Below, piece after piece: positions 50,247-58,720 of a DNA stretch of 64,000 bases. The translations under genes were made by a program, and so were the position numbers. The first letter of the stretch is position 1. The number at the start of each line of letters is the position of its first letter. Location of the stretch: assembly GCF_900105785.1 (NCBI RefSeq), contig NZ_LT629799.1:1922001-1986000 (forward strand). The letters run 5' to 3'. Below the pieces are notes generated by a model. It saw only the letters and a program-made list of their open reading frames with translations, did no database searches and had not been told where the DNA came from. The DNA comes from Microlunatus sagamiharensis. GTDB taxonomy: Bacteria > Actinomycetota > Actinomycetes > Propionibacteriales > Propionibacteriaceae.

Positions 50247-51391
50247 GCGGCGGCTCCCAGGGCCCGGACGCCGCCGGCCTGCGGGCGGCGATGGAGTCCG
50301 CGCTGGCCCGCATCGCCGCGCTCCGCGAGGCCTCCGACGAGATCCGCACGCCGTCCCCGGCCGGGCTGAACCCGCTCGACGGGCTGTTCGGGGACGCGGC
50401 GGGCCCGGTCAGGTTCCCCGGCATCGGAGCGGGTGCAGGTTCGCTGCCCGACGCACCCTCACCGCCGGCCACCCCGGCCACCCCGGCCACGACCCCTGAG
50501 CCTGTCGAAGGGCAGCAGCAGGAACCCGAGCCGCCGGCGCAGCCGACGAAGACCGTCGCCGAGCTCCTGGCCGAGCTCGACGCGCTCACAGGCCTGGCCG
50601 AGGTCAAGGGCGAGATCCACCGTCAGGTCGCGGTGCTCCGCGTGGAGAAGATGCGGACCGAGGCCGGGCTGCGGTCGGCGACGATCACCCGCCACCTCGT
50701 GTTCGTCGGCAACCCGGGCACGGGCAAGACCACCGTCGCGCGCCTCGTCGGCGGGATCTACGCCGCGATGGGGCTGCTCAGCCGGGGCCAGCTGGTCGAG
50801 GTCGACCGGTCCGAGCTGGTCGCGGGCTACCTCGGCCAGACCGCGCTCAAGACGGCCGAGGTGGTGGCGTCGGCCGCCGGTGGCGTGCTGTTCATCGACG
50901 AGGCGTACAGCCTGTCGGGCGACCAGTACGGGCGCGAGGCCGTCGACACCCTGGTCAAGGAGATGGAGGACCGCCGCGACGACCTCGTGGTGATCGTCGC
51001 CGGCTACCCCGACCCGATGGCCGAGTTCGTCGCGCAGAACCCCGGGCTGGCGAGCCGGTTCCGCACGGTCCTCGACTTCGCCGACTACTCCGACGACGAG
51101 CTGGTCGAGATCCTCGCCTCGATGGCCGCCGCCTCCGACTACGACCTCCTCGAGGGCACGACCGAGCGCTTCCGGGCGCTGCTCGCCGACGAGCCGCGCG
51201 GGCCGACGTTCGGCAACGCGCGCCACGCCCGCAACGTGCTCGAGGCGGCCATCGGGCACCAGGCCTGGCGGCTGCGCGACGTCGACGAACCCACCCTCGC
51301 CCAGCTGCGCGAGATCACTCCGGACGACCTCTCGGTGGGTGATGCTGGTCCCCCGCCCACCGACGTCCCGAGCGAGGAGCCAGCCGGGTGA
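50243..51391 (+). CDS. AAA+ ATPase of the CbbX/SpoVK type
   Basis: 382 residues, GTG start. A disordered N-terminal region (~1-100) with a PATPATPAT repeat precedes one AAA+ module: ALTGLAEVKGEIHRQVAVLR, Walker A VGNPGTGKTTVAR, Walker B GVLFIDEAYSL, sensor VIVAGYPDPM, Arg finger in GLASRFRTVLDF. The family remodels protein complexes (Rubisco activase CbbX is a member), and in actinobacteria related proteins work near type VII secretion. Here it sits directly before GlnX. An actinobacterial palindromic repeat is embedded in its linker (see 50494-50512). Confidence 0.87.
   Translation: MSGGSQGPDAAGLRAAMESALARIAALREASDEIRTPSPAGLNPLDGLFGDAAGPVRFPGIGAGAGSLPDAPSPPATPATPATTPEPVEGQQQEPEPPAQPTKTVAELLAELDALTGLAEVKGEIHRQVAVLRVEKMRTEAGLRSATITRHLVFVGNPGTGKTTVARLVGGIYAAMGLLSRGQLVEVDRSELVAGYLGQTALKTAEVVASAAGGVLFIDEAYSLSGDQYGREAVDTLVKEMEDRRDDLVVIVAGYPDPMAEFVAQNPGLASRFRTVLDFADYSDDELVEILASMAAASDYDLLEGTTERFRALLADEPRGPTFGNARHARNVLEAAIGHQAWRLRDVDEPTLAQLREITPDDLSVGDAGPPPTDVPSEEPAG
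50464..50491 (+). repeat. Triplicated 9-bp repeat (Pro-Ala-Thr)
   Basis: CCGGCCACC-type units repeat three times at a 9-bp period and encode PATPATPAT in the disordered linker of the AAA+ protein. Confidence 0.7.
50494..50512. repeat. Palindromic REP-like element inside a coding sequence
   Basis: CCCTGAGCCTGTCGAAGGG is the intergenic palindrome seen many times in actinobacterial genomes (arms CCCT.../...AGGG). Here it lies in frame in the AAA+ gene and is translated as PEPVEG. Confidence 0.7.
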
Positions 51392-52701
51392 GCCAGACCT
51401 CCGCGACCGCACCGCCGCTGGTCGCGCCCCGACCGGCACCGGCCGCCGCCCCGGCCCCGGCACCTCCCGTGGCGCTCGGCGCGGTGCCCCCGGAGGTCGC
51501 CGCGCCGACGTCGGGCACACCCCAGCGGCTGCGCCGGCTCCGGGCGGTCGTCGTCACCAGCGGGGTCGCCCTGGCCGTGCTCGGGACGCTCGCCATGGCC
51601 CTGCTCACCCTCACGCTCCGTCAGGCCGCCGCCGACGTCGAGCAGCTCGTGCGCGTGCAGACCATCGAGACCGACCTCCTGGTCGCCGACGCCAACGCCA
51701 CCAACACCTTCCTCGTCGGCGGGCTCGAGTCGCCGGAGCGGCGGGCCGCGTACGACGCCGCGCTCGCCGACGTCGCCGACCTCGTCGCCCGCTCGGCCCA
51801 GGCGCAGCCCGCCGACGCCGCGGCGCTGTCGGCCCTCAACGCGCAGGTGCTCGACTACGCCGGGCTGGTCGAGGCGGCGCGGGCCAACAACCGCCAGGGC
51901 CTGCCGGTCGGGGCGCAGTACCTGCGCGAGGCCAGCAACGGGCTGCGCGCCGACGCCCTGCCCGTGGCCGACGCGCTCGTCGAGGCGAACATCTCCCGGG
52001 CGAACGCCTCGCTCACCACCGGCTGGGGCTGGGTCCTGCCGGTGCTGGCGCTCGGGGCGACCGTCGCCTTCGTCGTCGTGCAGGTGCGCGTCGCGCGGCA
52101 GTTCCGTCGACGGGTCAACCCCGGGCTGCTCACCGGCTCGCTCGTGCTGCTCCTGCTGACCGTGGTCTCCTTCTCGGCCCTCGCCGTGCTCGCCGCCCAG
52201 GTCGCCTCGGCGCGGAGCGACTTCGACGACGTGCGCGACGTCGGGACCGCCCGGGTGCAGGCCAACCTGGCCAAGTCCTCGGAGAGCCTCACGCTGGTCG
52301 CCCGCGGCTCCGGCCAGGCGTACGAGGACTCCTGGCAGTCGTCGAGCGAGGTGGTCCTCGACCGCCTCGGCGGCATCCGCGACGCCTCGTCCTTCACCAC
52401 GCGGTGGCGCGACTACGCCGACGTGCACGCCCAGGTCCGCGACCTCGACGACGGCGGCCGCTGGGACGAGGCCGTCGCGCTGGCGACCGGCTCCGACGCG
52501 GGCACCTCGAACGCCGCCTTCGCCCCCTTCGACGCCTCCGTCGCCTCCTACGCCACCAGCACCGGCGAGGTGGCGGTCGCCGGACTGCGCGACCGCGTCC
52601 CCGGCCTGGTCCTCGGGTGCGTGCTGACCCTGCTGGCCGGCTTCGGGGCCGCCTGGGCCGGCAGCCGCGGCATCGCGGCCCGGCTGCGGGAGTACCGGTG
52701 A
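51388..52701 (+). CDS. glnX: GlnX-like membrane sensor protein
   Basis: 437 residues, nearly the length of mycobacterial GlnX (Rv0412c). A Pro/Ala-rich cytoplasmic N-terminus is followed by four TM helices (~53-77, ~213-233, ~250-275, ~406-430) and two large extracytoplasmic helical domains (~78-212 and ~276-405), consistent with a chemoreceptor-like sensor. In mycobacteria GlnX passes the amino-acid signal from GlnH to the kinase PknG. The order glnX-glnH-(one gene)-pknG supports the assignment despite low sequence recognisability. The start overlaps the AAA+ stop by 4 bp. Confidence 0.78.
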   Translation: MSQTSATAPPLVAPRPAPAAAPAPAPPVALGAVPPEVAAPTSGTPQRLRRLRAVVVTSGVALAVLGTLAMALLTLTLRQAAADVEQLVRVQTIETDLLVADANATNTFLVGGLESPERRAAYDAALADVADLVARSAQAQPADAAALSALNAQVLDYAGLVEAARANNRQGLPVGAQYLREASNGLRADALPVADALVEANISRANASLTTGWGWVLPVLALGATVAFVVVQVRVARQFRRRVNPGLLTGSLVLLLLTVVSFSALAVLAAQVASARSDFDDVRDVGTARVQANLAKSSESLTLVARGSGQAYEDSWQSSSEVVLDRLGGIRDASSFTTRWRDYADVHAQVRDLDDGGRWDEAVALATGSDAGTSNAAFAPFDASVASYATSTGEVAVAGLRDRVPGLVLGCVLTLLAGFGAAWAGSRGIAARLREYR

Positions 52702-53675
52702 GCGCGCCCCGCCGCACCGGCCTGCGGCGCGGTCTGGGGGCCACCGCGACGCTGGCGGTGATGTCGCTCCTGGGCGCCTGCGCCGTCCTCGGCACCGACG
52801 AGACGCCGGTGCCGGCCCCGGCGGCGAGCGCCAGCCCGACGGCCGCCGCCCCCGGGACCCCGGCGACCTGCGACGACGCGACCACCTCGTACGACCCGTC
52901 GACGTCCGACCTGCGCGCCGGCTCGACGGTCGCGCGCATCAAGAAGCGCGGCCGGCTGGTCGCGGGGGTGTCCGCCGACAGCTACCTGCTCGGCGCGCGC
53001 GACCCGCTGAGCGGGCGCATCCAGGGCTTCGACATCGACTTCGTCCGGGCGATGGCGGAGGAGGTCCTCGGCGACGCCGACCGCTACCAGCTCGTGGTGA
53101 TCACCGCCGCGCAGCGCATCCCGGCCCTGGAGTCGGGCCAGGTCGACCTCGTCGCGCGGAACATGACCATGACCTGCGACCGCTGGGAGCAGATCGCCTT
53201 CTCCTCGGAATACTACCGCGCCGGGCAGAAGGTCCTCGTCCGGCTGGGCTCGAGGGCGACCTCGCTCGCCGACCTCGCCGGGCAGCGGGTCTGCGCCCCG
53301 AACGGCACCTCGAGCATGGACAACCTCGTGCGCCTGGAGCCGGACGCGATCGCGGTCGGCTCCGACAGCCACACCGGCTGCCTCGTGCTCTTCCAGCAGG
53401 GCCAGGTCGACGCGATCACCGGCGACGACACCGTGCTCGCCGGCCTGGCCGCGCAGGACCCGTACGCGGTCGTGCCGGAGCAGGAGGCCTTCACCGCCGA
53501 GCCGTACGGGCTGGGCATGAACGCCGACGCGGTCGACCTCGTCCGCGTCGTGAACGCCCGGCTGGCCGAGATGCGGGCCGACGGGGAGTGGACGAAGATC
53601 TACGACCGGTGGTTCTCCGGCCCGCTCGGGCCCGCGCCGCAGCCGCCGAAGGCCGTCTACGGACGGCGCCCGTGA
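52698..53675 (+). CDS. glnH: GlnH-like amino-acid-binding lipoprotein
   Basis: 325 residues. Signal peptide with lipobox LLGAC, low-complexity linker, then a type-2 solute-binding fold: KKRGRLVAGVSADSYLLGARDPLSGRIQGFDIDFVRAMAEEVLG, ITAAQRIPALESGQVDLVARNMTMT, GMNADAVDLVRVVNARLAEMRADGEWTKIYDRWF. The Asp/Glu-type ligand pocket residues cannot be checked by eye, but in M. tuberculosis GlnH binds Asp, Asn, Glu and Gln. No ABC permease or ATPase accompanies it, as in the PknG system, so it is a sensor, not a transporter subunit. Start overlaps the glnX stop by 4 bp. Confidence 0.85.
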   Translation: MSAPRRTGLRRGLGATATLAVMSLLGACAVLGTDETPVPAPAASASPTAAAPGTPATCDDATTSYDPSTSDLRAGSTVARIKKRGRLVAGVSADSYLLGARDPLSGRIQGFDIDFVRAMAEEVLGDADRYQLVVITAAQRIPALESGQVDLVARNMTMTCDRWEQIAFSSEYYRAGQKVLVRLGSRATSLADLAGQRVCAPNGTSSMDNLVRLEPDAIAVGSDSHTGCLVLFQQGQVDAITGDDTVLAGLAAQDPYAVVPEQEAFTAEPYGLGMNADAVDLVRVVNARLAEMRADGEWTKIYDRWFSGPLGPAPQPPKAVYGRRP

Positions 53676-54826
53676 GGCCGGCGTCCGGGGCTCCGTCCGT
53701 CCCCGTCCCGGCGGGTCCGCCGGCGCCGCCGGCACCCGGTCGGCTGGGCGAGCCGCTCGCTCCGGAGGAGGCGCTGGCCTACCTCCAGGCGCTGGGCGGC
53801 TGGCTGGCCCGGCGGCGGGCCGAGCTCGACGCGCTCGACCGCGAGGTCCTCGCCTCCCGCGACCCGGCCCGCCTGACCGGGGACGTGACGCTGGCGATGA
53901 CGCTCTGGCAGGCGGTCGCCGACCGTGAGGCGCAGCTGCGCGTGCTCTGGGACTCGGGCCGGGTGGGCCGCGACGAGCGCGAGCGGATGGCCGCGCTGGT
54001 CTGGGGCAGGCGGAGCGCGGGCCCGACGTCGGCGTCGGGCAGCCCCCTCGCGCTCTCGGTGCCCGAGGCGTGCCGGCTGCTCGACGCCGTGGTCGGCGAG
54101 CTGCGCGAGCGGCTCGGGCTCGACCCGTCGGGCGCCCAGACCAACGCCCGGGTGGCGGCGCTCCGCGCCCAGCTCGAGCGGCTGCGCGACCAGGCCGCCC
54201 TCGAGCCGGTCGGTTCGGCCCGTCGACGGGCCGACGAGCAGGTCCACGCGCTCGCCCACCGGGTGGCCGACGCGGCGGCCAAGGCCGAGCGCGGCGGTGA
54301 CGTCGGCGGGGTCCTCGGGCCCCTCGAGATCGAGGCCGCGACGCTCGAGCGCGACCTGATCGTGGGTGGCGCCCGCCGGCGCGAGGCCGGTGCCCTCGTG
54401 GCCCGGGTGCGGGCCGAGCGCGACCGGCTCGAGCAGCGCGAGACCGCCCTTCGTGCGCTCGCCGAACGCTGCGTCGCGACCGTCGCCGAGGCACCGCGCT
54501 ACGCCGTCCCCGACGTCGACGCGCTCGGTCCCCTGCCGAACACCGCGCCGGCGCTCGCCGCGTACGAGGACCGGCTCGGCCTCGTCGCGCGGGCGCTCGA
54601 CTTCGCCGAGGAGGCCTACGCCCGGGCGCTGCGCGAGCACGACCACCGCGTGGCCCGGCTGGACGCGCTCCACGTGCGCGCGGAGGCGACCGGGCACGCC
54701 GGGCAGCCCGACGTGGCCCGGGCGTACGCCATGGCCCGCGAGGCGCTGGACGCCCGGCCGTCCCGGGCGGCCCTCGCCGAGCAGCTCGTCACGCTCTACG
54801 CCACCTACCTGGAGACCGCCCGATGA
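53672..54826 (+). CDS. Uncharacterised helical/coiled-coil protein between glnH and pknG
   Basis: 384 residues, GTG overlapping the glnH stop by 4 bp and ATG of pknG overlapping its stop by 4 bp. After a Pro-rich start it is strongly helical with heptad-like regions: LARRRAELDALDREVLASRDP, VAALRAQLERLRDQAALEPV, RADEQVHALAHRVADAAAKAERGG, ALVARVRAERDRLEQRETALRALAERC. No catalytic motif or TM. No counterpart lies between these genes in M. tuberculosis, as far as I recall. Likely cytoplasmic scaffold or adaptor. Confidence 0.75.
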   Translation: MRPASGAPSVPVPAGPPAPPAPGRLGEPLAPEEALAYLQALGGWLARRRAELDALDREVLASRDPARLTGDVTLAMTLWQAVADREAQLRVLWDSGRVGRDERERMAALVWGRRSAGPTSASGSPLALSVPEACRLLDAVVGELRERLGLDPSGAQTNARVAALRAQLERLRDQAALEPVGSARRRADEQVHALAHRVADAAAKAERGGDVGGVLGPLEIEAATLERDLIVGGARRREAGALVARVRAERDRLEQRETALRALAERCVATVAEAPRYAVPDVDALGPLPNTAPALAAYEDRLGLVARALDFAEEAYARALREHDHRVARLDALHVRAEATGHAGQPDVARAYAMAREALDARPSRAALAEQLVTLYATYLETAR

Positions 54827-57243
54827 GCGTCACCACCGTCGGCCCGCCCTGCGCGCAGCCCGGCTGCAGCGGCACCGTCGTCGACGGCTGGTGCGACGTC
54901 TGCGGCAGCCCCGCGCCGGCCGCGGCGTCCCCGTCCGCGTTCGCATCGACCGCGGTCGGACCGACCGGGCGCTGCGCCCAGCCGGGCTGCGGCGGCACGG
55001 TCGTCGACGGCTGGTGCGACGTCTGCGGCTCCCCCGCGGCCGCCCCGCCGGGCCAGCCCGCCGCGCAGGCGAGCGCCGAGGAGGAGGTCGCCGCCGCCCA
55101 GGCGGCCCAGGAGTCCGGAGCGGTCTCGACCCGGACGCGCGGCTCCAGCCGGCTCGGCTCCACCGCGCTCGGCTCGTCCCGGCTCGCCGGCGCGTCCCGC
55201 GCGACGCGCCGCGCGGGCAGCGGCTCGCAGCGGCTGCGCGCCGTCCGGCTCGGCGCCGGGCTGACGAGGGTGCCGCCGGCCCCGGTCGTGGACGCCGCGC
55301 ACGCCGTCCTGACCGACGCGTCGGTGCCGGAGTCCAAGCGCTTCTGCGCCCGCTGCGGCAAGCCCGTCGGCCGCGCCCGCCACGACCAGCCCGGACGGCC
55401 GGAGGGCTTCTGCTCCAGCTGCGGTGCGCCGTACTCGTTCACCCCCAAGCTGCGGGCCGGCGACCTCGTCGGCGGCCAGTACGAGGTGGCGGGCTGCCTC
55501 GCGCACGGCGGGCTCGGCTGGATCTACCTGGCCCGCGACAAGAACGTCTCCGACCGCTGGGTCGTGCTCAAGGGCCTGCTCAACTCCGGGGACCCCGACG
55601 CGCTGGCCGCGGCGATCGCCGAGCGGCAGTTCCTCGCGGCCGTCGAGCACCCGCTCATCGTCGAGATCTACAACTTCGTCACCCACGACGGCGCGGGCTA
55701 CATCGTCATGGAGTACGTCGGCGGCGTCTCGCTCAAGCAGATCCTCAAGGAGCGGATGCGGGCCCACGGCGGCACGTTCGACCCGCTGCCCGTCGACCAG
55801 GCGCTCGCGTACGTGCTCGAGGTCCTGCCCGCCTTCACCTACCTCCACGACCTCGGCCTGCTCTACTGCGACTTCAAGCCCGACAACCTCATCCAGGTCG
55901 GCGACGCGGTCAAGCTGATCGACCTCGGCGGGGTGCGCCGGGCCGACGACGAGGACTCCGCCATCTACGGCACGGTCGGCTACCAGGCGCCCGAGGTGGC
56001 CCGCGTCGGCCCGAGCGTGGCGAGCGACATCTACACGATCGGTCGCACGCTCACCGTGCTGATGACCGAGTTCCGCGGCTACCAGACGACGTACGTCGAC
56101 TCGCTGCCGCCGGCGGACACGACGCCGGTCTTCGCCGCCCACGACTCGCTGCACCGCCTGCTGCTCAAGGCGTGCGCGCCCGACCCCGCCGACCGCTTCT
56201 CGTCCGCCGACGAGCTGCGCGTCCAGCTGCTCGGCGTGCTGCGCGAGGTCGTCGCCGCGAAGGTGGCGGGGACCGCCGTGACGTCGGCGGCCTCGGTGCT
56301 CTTCGAGGCTCCGGCCATCACCGGCGGGCTGCTCGAGGCCACCGACCTGCCCGCCCTGCGCGTCGACACGACCGACCCGCAGCACGCCTGGCTGAGCTTG
56401 GTGAGCGCTGACGACCCCGCGGAGCGGCTCGCCGCCCTGCAGGCCGCCCCGGCGCTGAGCCCCGAGGTGCTGCTCGCGCAGGCCCGGGCCGCGCTGGAGC
56501 TGGGCCGGCCCGACCTGGTCGCCCAGGCCGTCGACACGATGCTGCGGGTCGACCCCTGGGAGTGGCGCGCGGTCTGGGTGAGCGGGCTGTCGGCGCTCGC
56601 CCAGGGCGACCTGCCCGCCGCTCAGGCCGCCTTCAACGCCGTCTACGGCCAGGTGCCCGGCGAGCTCGCCCCCAAGCTGGCGCTCGCGCTGGCCTGCGAG
56701 CGCGGCGGCGAGCCGGCCGTGGCCGAGGGGCTCTACACGACCTGCGCGAGCACGGACGCCAACTACGTCGCGGCCGGGGCCTTCGGCCTCGCCCGGCTGC
56801 GCTCGGCCCGTGGCGACGTCGCGGGGGCGGTGGCCGCGCTCGACCTGGTGCCGTCCACGAGCCGCGCGTTCTCCGACTCCCGCCGGCTGCGCGCCGTCGC
56901 GCTCGCCGGACCCGGTGCCGACCTGCCGCAGCTCTCGCAGGCCCTCGGCAGCCTCGAGGGCGTACGCCTCGACACGACGGAGCGGGGCCTGCTCATCGCG
57001 GGGATCCTCGAGCGCGCGTTGTCGCGGGTGGTGTCGGTCCCGGGCAGCGCCCCGGGGGCCGGGGCACCGGGTGGACCGGCGGCGGGCACGCTCACCGTCG
57101 GCCGCTACGCTGCCACCCCCGACACGCTGCGTGACGGGCTGGAGGCGACCTACCGCGAGCTGGCCCGCAACGAGGCCGACGACGCCCGGAGCCACGCGTG
57201 GGTCGACCGGGCCAACGCCGTACGAAGGTGGACCCTGCGATGA
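54823..57243 (+). CDS. pknG: PknG, serine/threonine protein kinase with zinc ribbons, rubredoxin-like domain and TPR
   Basis: 806 residues. Two near-identical zinc-ribbon repeats open the protein (C10, C15, C24, C27 and C51, C56, C65, C68). The rubredoxin-like domain has FCARCG and FCSSCG (~175-199). The kinase domain begins at ~216 with GQYEVAGCLAHGGLGWIYLARD; VVLKGLL gives the ATP Lys, YCDFKPDN the catalytic loop (~347), IDLGG replaces DFG, and GTVGYQAPE the activation segment. The C-terminal ~330 residues form TPR-type helices. Mycobacterial PknG phosphorylates GarA/OdhI to control glutamate and TCA flux. It is cytoplasmic; the glnX/glnH genes upstream suggest the same amino-acid input. 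No garA in the window. 4-bp overlaps on both sides. Confidence 0.95.
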   Translation: MSVTTVGPPCAQPGCSGTVVDGWCDVCGSPAPAAASPSAFASTAVGPTGRCAQPGCGGTVVDGWCDVCGSPAAAPPGQPAAQASAEEEVAAAQAAQESGAVSTRTRGSSRLGSTALGSSRLAGASRATRRAGSGSQRLRAVRLGAGLTRVPPAPVVDAAHAVLTDASVPESKRFCARCGKPVGRARHDQPGRPEGFCSSCGAPYSFTPKLRAGDLVGGQYEVAGCLAHGGLGWIYLARDKNVSDRWVVLKGLLNSGDPDALAAAIAERQFLAAVEHPLIVEIYNFVTHDGAGYIVMEYVGGVSLKQILKERMRAHGGTFDPLPVDQALAYVLEVLPAFTYLHDLGLLYCDFKPDNLIQVGDAVKLIDLGGVRRADDEDSAIYGTVGYQAPEVARVGPSVASDIYTIGRTLTVLMTEFRGYQTTYVDSLPPADTTPVFAAHDSLHRLLLKACAPDPADRFSSADELRVQLLGVLREVVAAKVAGTAVTSAASVLFEAPAITGGLLEATDLPALRVDTTDPQHAWLSLVSADDPAERLAALQAAPALSPEVLLAQARAALELGRPDLVAQAVDTMLRVDPWEWRAVWVSGLSALAQGDLPAAQAAFNAVYGQVPGELAPKLALALACERGGEPAVAEGLYTTCASTDANYVAAGAFGLARLRSARGDVAGAVAALDLVPSTSRAFSDSRRLRAVALAGPGADLPQLSQALGSLEGVRLDTTERGLLIAGILERALSRVVSVPGSAPGAGAPGGPAAGTLTVGRYAATPDTLRDGLEATYRELARNEADDARSHAWVDRANAVRRWTLR
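54850..55029 (+). repeat. Tandem duplication of the zinc-ribbon coding segment in pknG
   Basis: Two ~57-bp blocks 123 bp apart encode CAQPGC(S/G)GTVVDGWCDVCG. Both DNA copies remain highly similar, so the duplication is recent or maintained. Confidence 0.8.
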
Positions 57244-58397
57244 CCGATGCTCCGCCCCTCGCCACGGCCACCGTGCGCAGCTGCCCCGGCTGCGGGGCGC
57301 CGGTGGAGCCCGAGCAGGCCTTCTGCGAGTCGTGCGGCTCGCCGCTGCTGGGCGACGGAGCCGGTGCGCTCCCTGCCGTCGGCACCGGGAGCGGCGTGAC
57401 CGCGGTCGCCCAGGAGACGCCCGTCGAGCTCACCCGTCCCACGACCGCCGCCGGCCCTGAGGGGCCGGACGACCATGTCGCGGGCCCGGACGACCTCGTG
57501 CCCGCCTCGCGCTGCCTGTCCTGCGGCGGCGAGGTCGGCGAGGACAGCTACTGCACGGTCTGCGGGACCAAGGCCCCGATCCCCCGCGACCACTACGTCG
57601 AGCAGCCCGCGACCTGGGTCGCCGCCGTCTGCGACCGCGGCGTCAAGCACCACCGCAACGAGGACGCGACCGCGGTCGCCGCCGACCCCGACCCCGGCTC
57701 CCGCGCGGTGCTCGTCGTCTGCGACGGCGTCTCCAGCGCCCCCGACTCCGACGTCGCGGCGCTCGCCGCCGCCCGGCGGGCCCGCGACGTGCTCACCGAG
57801 GCGCGTCCCGTCGGCCTCCCCAACCCAGCCAGCCGCGCCGGTCTGATCGCCGACGCCTTCGAGGACGCGGTCGCCCAGGCCGACCAGGCCGTGCTCGCGA
57901 CCACGCCGGTCGAGGGCCCGAGCGCCGCGGCGTGCACCTTCGCCGGGGCGGTCGTGGAGGGCGACCTCGTCGTCTTCGGCAACGTCGGCGACAGCCGCGT
58001 CTACTGGCTGCCGGACCCCGGCGGTTCCGGGCCAGGCTCGGAGCCGGCGGAGCTGAGCCTGGACGACTCGATGGCCCAGGCCCGCATCGCCATGGGCGTC
58101 GACCGCGAGACCGCGGAGAACGGGCCGCAGGCCCACGCGATCACGAAGTGGCTCGGCCGCGACAGCCCCGACGTCGTGCCGCGCACGGGCTCGGTCGTCC
58201 TCGGCCACCCCGGCTGGCTGCTGGTCTGCTCCGACGGGCTGTGGAACTACTGCTCGGAGGCCGGCCGCCTGGGTGAGCTGGTGGGTTCGCTGTCCACCGA
58301 CGTCACCTCCCCGCTCGAGCTGGCCGAGGCGCTCGTGCGCTGGGCCAACGAGCAGGGCGGGCGCGACAACGTCTCGGTGGCGCTGGCCCGCCACTGA
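57240..58397 (+). CDS. PP2C-family protein phosphatase with N-terminal zinc ribbons
   Basis: 385 residues. Two zinc ribbons at the N-terminus: CPGCGAPVEPEQAFCESCG (15-33) and CLSCGGEVGEDSYCTVCG (~93-110). The PPM/PP2C catalytic domain has VCDRGVKHHRNEDA (first metal Asp), VVCDGVSS (DG motif), GNVGDSRVYW, LVCSDGLW and GGRDNVSVAL (last metal Asp). It removes Ser/Thr phosphates. Its ATG overlaps the pknG stop by 4 bp, so it is the natural antagonist of PknG. Zinc ribbons of the same general type in both kinase and phosphatase suggest a shared docking partner. Confidence 0.92.
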   Translation: MTDAPPLATATVRSCPGCGAPVEPEQAFCESCGSPLLGDGAGALPAVGTGSGVTAVAQETPVELTRPTTAAGPEGPDDHVAGPDDLVPASRCLSCGGEVGEDSYCTVCGTKAPIPRDHYVEQPATWVAAVCDRGVKHHRNEDATAVAADPDPGSRAVLVVCDGVSSAPDSDVAALAAARRARDVLTEARPVGLPNPASRAGLIADAFEDAVAQADQAVLATTPVEGPSAAACTFAGAVVEGDLVVFGNVGDSRVYWLPDPGGSGPGSEPAELSLDDSMAQARIAMGVDRETAENGPQAHAITKWLGRDSPDVVPRTGSVVLGHPGWLLVCSDGLWNYCSEAGRLGELVGSLSTDVTSPLELAEALVRWANEQGGRDNVSVALARH

Positions 58398-58426
58398 GCG
58401 CGGCGGTCGCCGGGCAGGATGGCGCC

Positions 58427-58714
58427 GTGACCGCCTACTGGATCAGCACGTACACCGAGATCTTCGACCAGGACAAGGTCGACGCGTACGCGCGCATCGC
58501 CAGGCCCGCGCTCGAGGAGATGGGCGGCACCTACGTGGCCCGCGGGATGCCCGAGCAGACCTACGAGGCCGGCCAGACGACCCGCACCGTGGTGATCGTC
58601 TTCGACTCCGTCGACGCCGCCCGGGCCGCGCACGACAGCGCCGGCTACCAGGAGGCGCTGAAGGCCCTCGACGGGGGCGCCACGCGGGACATGAGGATCA
58701 TCCCGGCGCTCTGA
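58427..58714 (+). CDS. DUF1330 domain protein
   Basis: 95 residues, GTG start. AYWISTYTEIFDQDKVDAYARIARPALEEMGGTYVARG and RTVVIVFDSVDAARAAHDSAGYQEAL are the ferredoxin-like (dimeric alpha-beta barrel) DUF1330 pattern. Function unknown for the family. It follows the PP2C gene by 29 bp. Confidence 0.85.
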   Translation: MTAYWISTYTEIFDQDKVDAYARIARPALEEMGGTYVARGMPEQTYEAGQTTRTVVIVFDSVDAARAAHDSAGYQEALKALDGGATRDMRIIPAL

Positions 58715-58720
58715 GGCGCC

